NCBI RefSeq assembly: GCF_900239345.1 | Contig: NZ_OESZ01000034.1 | Span: 62,001 to 126,000 of the forward strand | From: Tenacibaculum dicentrarchi | Lineage (GTDB): Bacteria > Bacteroidota > Bacteroidia > Flavobacteriales > Flavobacteriaceae | Length of the DNA: 64,000 bases | Reading direction: 5' to 3' | Part shown: positions 61,862 to 64,000 of the stretch, in pieces | How positions within the stretch are numbered: the first letter of the stretch is position 1 | Layout of the letters: every line of letters starts with the position of its first letter | Notes under the pieces: model-generated | The model's database searches: none | Told to the model about the DNA's origin: nothing | What the model saw: the letters and a program-made list of their open reading frames with translations, nothing else | Position numbers and translations under genes: made by a program

Positions 61862-63727
61862 ATGTTAAAGATGATTAAAAGAATTACATTATATATTATA
61901 ACGCTATTTTTTACAGTACTTTCTATAGAAGCACAGGTGTCAAGTAGTGCACAGCAGTACAATAGTTTTACTTCACGTAATTTTATGAAGTTTAATCGTT
62001 TTTTAACAGTGCCAACTTTTTCATCATTACGAGAAAATAAAACTACAATAACAGCTATTGTACGTAATAGTAATATTGATTTTGAAGATAACCCAAGATT
62101 ACACGTGGCTTCTTATGCAGGTAAAATGCGTGAAAATATAGGTGCAGGGTTTGCTGTTTATCAGCAAGAACTTGCAGGTATGAAAAATTTTGGTGCTATT
62201 GCTAATTATGCTCAACGATTACAGTTAAATCAAAACTTAGATTTAACCTTCGGTTTTAATTTTTTGTATAGTAGAAGTAGTTTAGATTGGGCTAGGGTAT
62301 TGGTAAAGAATAAAGATGATTCTTTTTTAAGTAATTTTCAAGATATTCCTATTGTAATGCTTCAGCCTGCAATAACTTTATCATTTGGTAAGTTTGATAT
62401 TGGAGCTTTTTTTGAAAATTTAGTTGATTTTAATTTGAAAAATAACGAATTAGCAACTACTTTTGGTGAAAAAACAATATCAGCTCACGCAATGTATTCT
62501 CACGAATTTACCTATGCTTCGGGTATTTTTGAAGGTGCAGATTTAAGAACATTAGTAATCGCTAGAAAAGTAGGGACGGAAGGTTTTAGTGGTGCGGGTA
62601 CAGTAATATTAGATTTACCTAAAGCAGGTTGGCTTAAAGCAGGTTACGATAAAACCTATGGCGTGTCTGCTGGTTTAGGGGTTAATATTTCTGATAATAT
62701 TTCTATTGGATTCAGTTATGAAAAAAATAAATTTTCGGCAACTAATGAAGTTGGTTTAGTTTATACTTTAGGGCAAAAAAGATATACTCGAGAAATATCG
62801 AAGAGAAGAACGGGGAAAGTAAATATTACCTTACCAAAAAGAAAACCTAAGAACAAACCTGTATATAAAGATGAAGAACATAATGATTTATCTGATGAAC
62901 TTCAGCAAGCACAAGACTCTATTGATAATTTAAATAAAAAAGTAGATGAGGTACTTCGAATTTTGAAGAATCAACCATCATTAATAAAAAAAGCAATAAA
63001 AAAATCAGAAACATTTATTCCTAAGGAGATTAAAGGCGATGAAAAAGACACTTCTTTAAAAAGAAGTTCAAAAACACCTTGGCGTGAAAGTATGATTACG
63101 AAATCTGACGGAGGAGGAGGCGGAACTATGTATTATGTAGTTTCAGATAGATACAGAAATAAAGAAAATGTAGAGGTTTTAATAGAAAAATGGAATAGAT
63201 TAGATATAGAAGCTAAATATATTTACGACCCTACAGATAAATGGTACTACGTATATATTGACAGATATGCAAAAGAGTCGGATGCTGAAGATAAAGTGTA
63301 CGATTTTAACGATAAAACGCGTTTGTTTGAAAATAATGATAAAAATGACCAATCATCAATAAAGATGAAAAAAGGAGGTAAAGACCCTGTTTATGTTGTT
63401 AAATTAACTATTGGTCAAAAAGGTGATTCATATAAAGAGCCTAAAAAACAACCGCCAGCAAGGGTAAGAACTATGTCAAACTCACAAGGAATTGAGCCAG
63501 GGTATTATTTACAAGTTTATGTAAATTCAAAAAAACCATTAGCAGATAGAAATGTAGATGAGCTAAGAAATGACGATATTGAAGCAGGATATTTTATAAA
63601 TCCAACCACAGGTTATATGCACGTGTATATAGCAAAAACAGATAATAGAGAAGAAATTATCCGTTTATATAATAGTAATTTAGATGGCGCGTTTTACGAT
63701 CGTAAAACGATAGTATATATAAAATAA
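61862..63727 (+). CDS. PorP/SprF-family membrane protein with SPOR-like C-terminal extension
   Basis: 621 residues. Signal peptide (VLSIEAQ). Residues about 25-310 are the PorP/SprF barrel: SSSAQQYNSFTSRNFMKFNR, RENIGAGFAVYQQELAGMKN, NLDLTFGFNFLYSRSSLDW, LGVNISDNISIGFSYEKNKF. Usual members stop near 300-340 residues. Here a basic linker, a coiled coil (LQQAQDSIDNLNKKVDEVLR) and SPOR-like alpha/beta repeats follow: MYYVVSDRYRNKENVEVLIE, YVYIDRYAKESDAEDKVYDF, GYYLQVYVNSKKPLADRNVD, MHVYIAKTDNREEIIRLYN. It starts at the base after the cargo gene stop, so the two form an SprB/SprF-like pair. The extension may touch peptidoglycan. Confidence 0.88.
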   Translation: MLKMIKRITLYIITLFFTVLSIEAQVSSSAQQYNSFTSRNFMKFNRFLTVPTFSSLRENKTTITAIVRNSNIDFEDNPRLHVASYAGKMRENIGAGFAVYQQELAGMKNFGAIANYAQRLQLNQNLDLTFGFNFLYSRSSLDWARVLVKNKDDSFLSNFQDIPIVMLQPAITLSFGKFDIGAFFENLVDFNLKNNELATTFGEKTISAHAMYSHEFTYASGIFEGADLRTLVIARKVGTEGFSGAGTVILDLPKAGWLKAGYDKTYGVSAGLGVNISDNISIGFSYEKNKFSATNEVGLVYTLGQKRYTREISKRRTGKVNITLPKRKPKNKPVYKDEEHNDLSDELQQAQDSIDNLNKKVDEVLRILKNQPSLIKKAIKKSETFIPKEIKGDEKDTSLKRSSKTPWRESMITKSDGGGGGTMYYVVSDRYRNKENVEVLIEKWNRLDIEAKYIYDPTDKWYYVYIDRYAKESDAEDKVYDFNDKTRLFENNDKNDQSSIKMKKGGKDPVYVVKLTIGQKGDSYKEPKKQPPARVRTMSNSQGIEPGYYLQVYVNSKKPLADRNVDELRNDDIEAGYFINPTTGYMHVYIAKTDNREEIIRLYNSNLDGAFYDRKTIVYIK

Positions 63728-63766
63728 TAAATTTTTTAAGAATTTCCCCCGATAAATTTTCATAAT

Positions 63767-64000
63767 ATGATAAAAAAAATACTTTTATTAGCTAGTTTAT
63801 TTTTTACACTAATTTCATTCTCGCAAATTATGCAGGAAGAAGTACCCTTATATCCAGAAACTTTTACAGGGTATGATAAGGTAATATATAGGAAACCTTT
63901 ATCGACACAGAAGAGAGCAAATGCTTTTGAATTGCGTCATTTTCAAAATGTTAACGGTAATATGACTTTTATTGCTAATAATATATTGAATAAAAAAATA
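63767..64000 (+). CDS. N-terminus of a secreted protein (cut by window edge)
   Basis: 78 codons open from ATG 63767 to the window end. Signal peptide MIKKILLLASLFFTLISFSQ, then MQEEVPLYPETFTGYDKVIY. It lies 39 bases after the SprF-type gene and is probably another T9SS surface protein, but the identifying parts are outside the window. Confidence 0.7.
   Translation, partial: MIKKILLLASLFFTLISFSQIMQEEVPLYPETFTGYDKVIYRKPLSTQKRANAFELRHFQNVNGNMTFIANNILNKKI

Overview
The window comes from a member of the Bacteroidota, almost certainly a marine Flavobacteriaceae (a Tenacibaculum- or Polaribacter-like genome fits, but the genus is not proven). The DNA is very AT-rich. Start codons lack Shine-Dalgarno sequences, and promoters carry the Bacteroidota -7 box TAnnTTTG. 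The gene content is also typical: type IX secretion cargo with C-terminal sorting domains, a PorP/SprF protein, a TonB receptor with a carboxypeptidase-like N-terminal domain, and a DUF5690 transporter.

Layout. 1-6.1 kb: edge of a hydrolase, an M48 lipoprotein protease, an MFS transporter, a long RluA-type pseudouridine synthase and a long-chain acyl-CoA synthetase. 6.6-12.4 kb: threonine operon thrA-thrB-thrC (minus strand) behind an Ile/Thr-rich leader peptide with attenuator-like hairpins, then a YchJ-type protein and a small unknown. 12.7-19.3 kb: TonB receptor, DUF5690 transporter, FAD-dependent amine oxidase and phosphonatase-like HAD hydrolase, with a convergent XRE-cupin regulator; this looks like an organophosphonate uptake and breakdown operon. 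19.4-26 kb: nitrate-respiration operon napD-napA-(duplicated NapB-like tetrahaem cytochrome)-(tetrahaem lipoprotein)-(4Fe-4S protein)-(NrfD-type quinol oxidoreductase). 26.4-34.4 kb: haem c lipoprotein, a 598-residue cysteine-rich protein of unknown function, nadA-nadB, an oxidase-subunit-I-like membrane protein and an outer-membrane porin. Five promoters between 25.97 and 34.45 kb share an FNR-like palindrome (ATGATnnnnATCAT) placed 22-23 bases before the -7 box, which ties this whole block into one probable anaerobic or nitrogen-oxide regulon.

34.6-38.7 kb: five-gene phosphorelay with an H-NOX haem sensor, a PAS-PAS-GAF histidine kinase, an Hpt protein, a lone receiver and a LytTR regulator, so nitric oxide sensing sits beside nitrate reduction. 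38.8-41.4 kb: a secreted T9SS cargo protein. 41.4-55.3 kb: an exopolysaccharide-like locus in which many parts are unusual: TPR/YaiO outer-membrane barrel, STAS protein, flippase, GT4, membrane-anchored GH5-like hydrolase, exported beta-sandwich protein, GT-C-like membrane protein with NTF2-like and FxLYD-like tails, a receiver domain fused directly to a GT2 glycosyltransferase, a degenerate GT2 fragment and mannose-6-phosphate isomerase. This and the nitrate/NO block are the two best candidates for undescribed biology.

55.3-64 kb: housekeeping genes coaD, ddl, a PASTA protein, rluD and cmk, then a gliding-motility/T9SS type B cargo gene with its SprF-type partner (which has an unusual SPOR-like extension) and the start of another secreted protein. 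Dispersed repeats of three kinds sit in the intergenic regions. No rRNA, tRNA, CRISPR array, integrase or transposase gene was seen.
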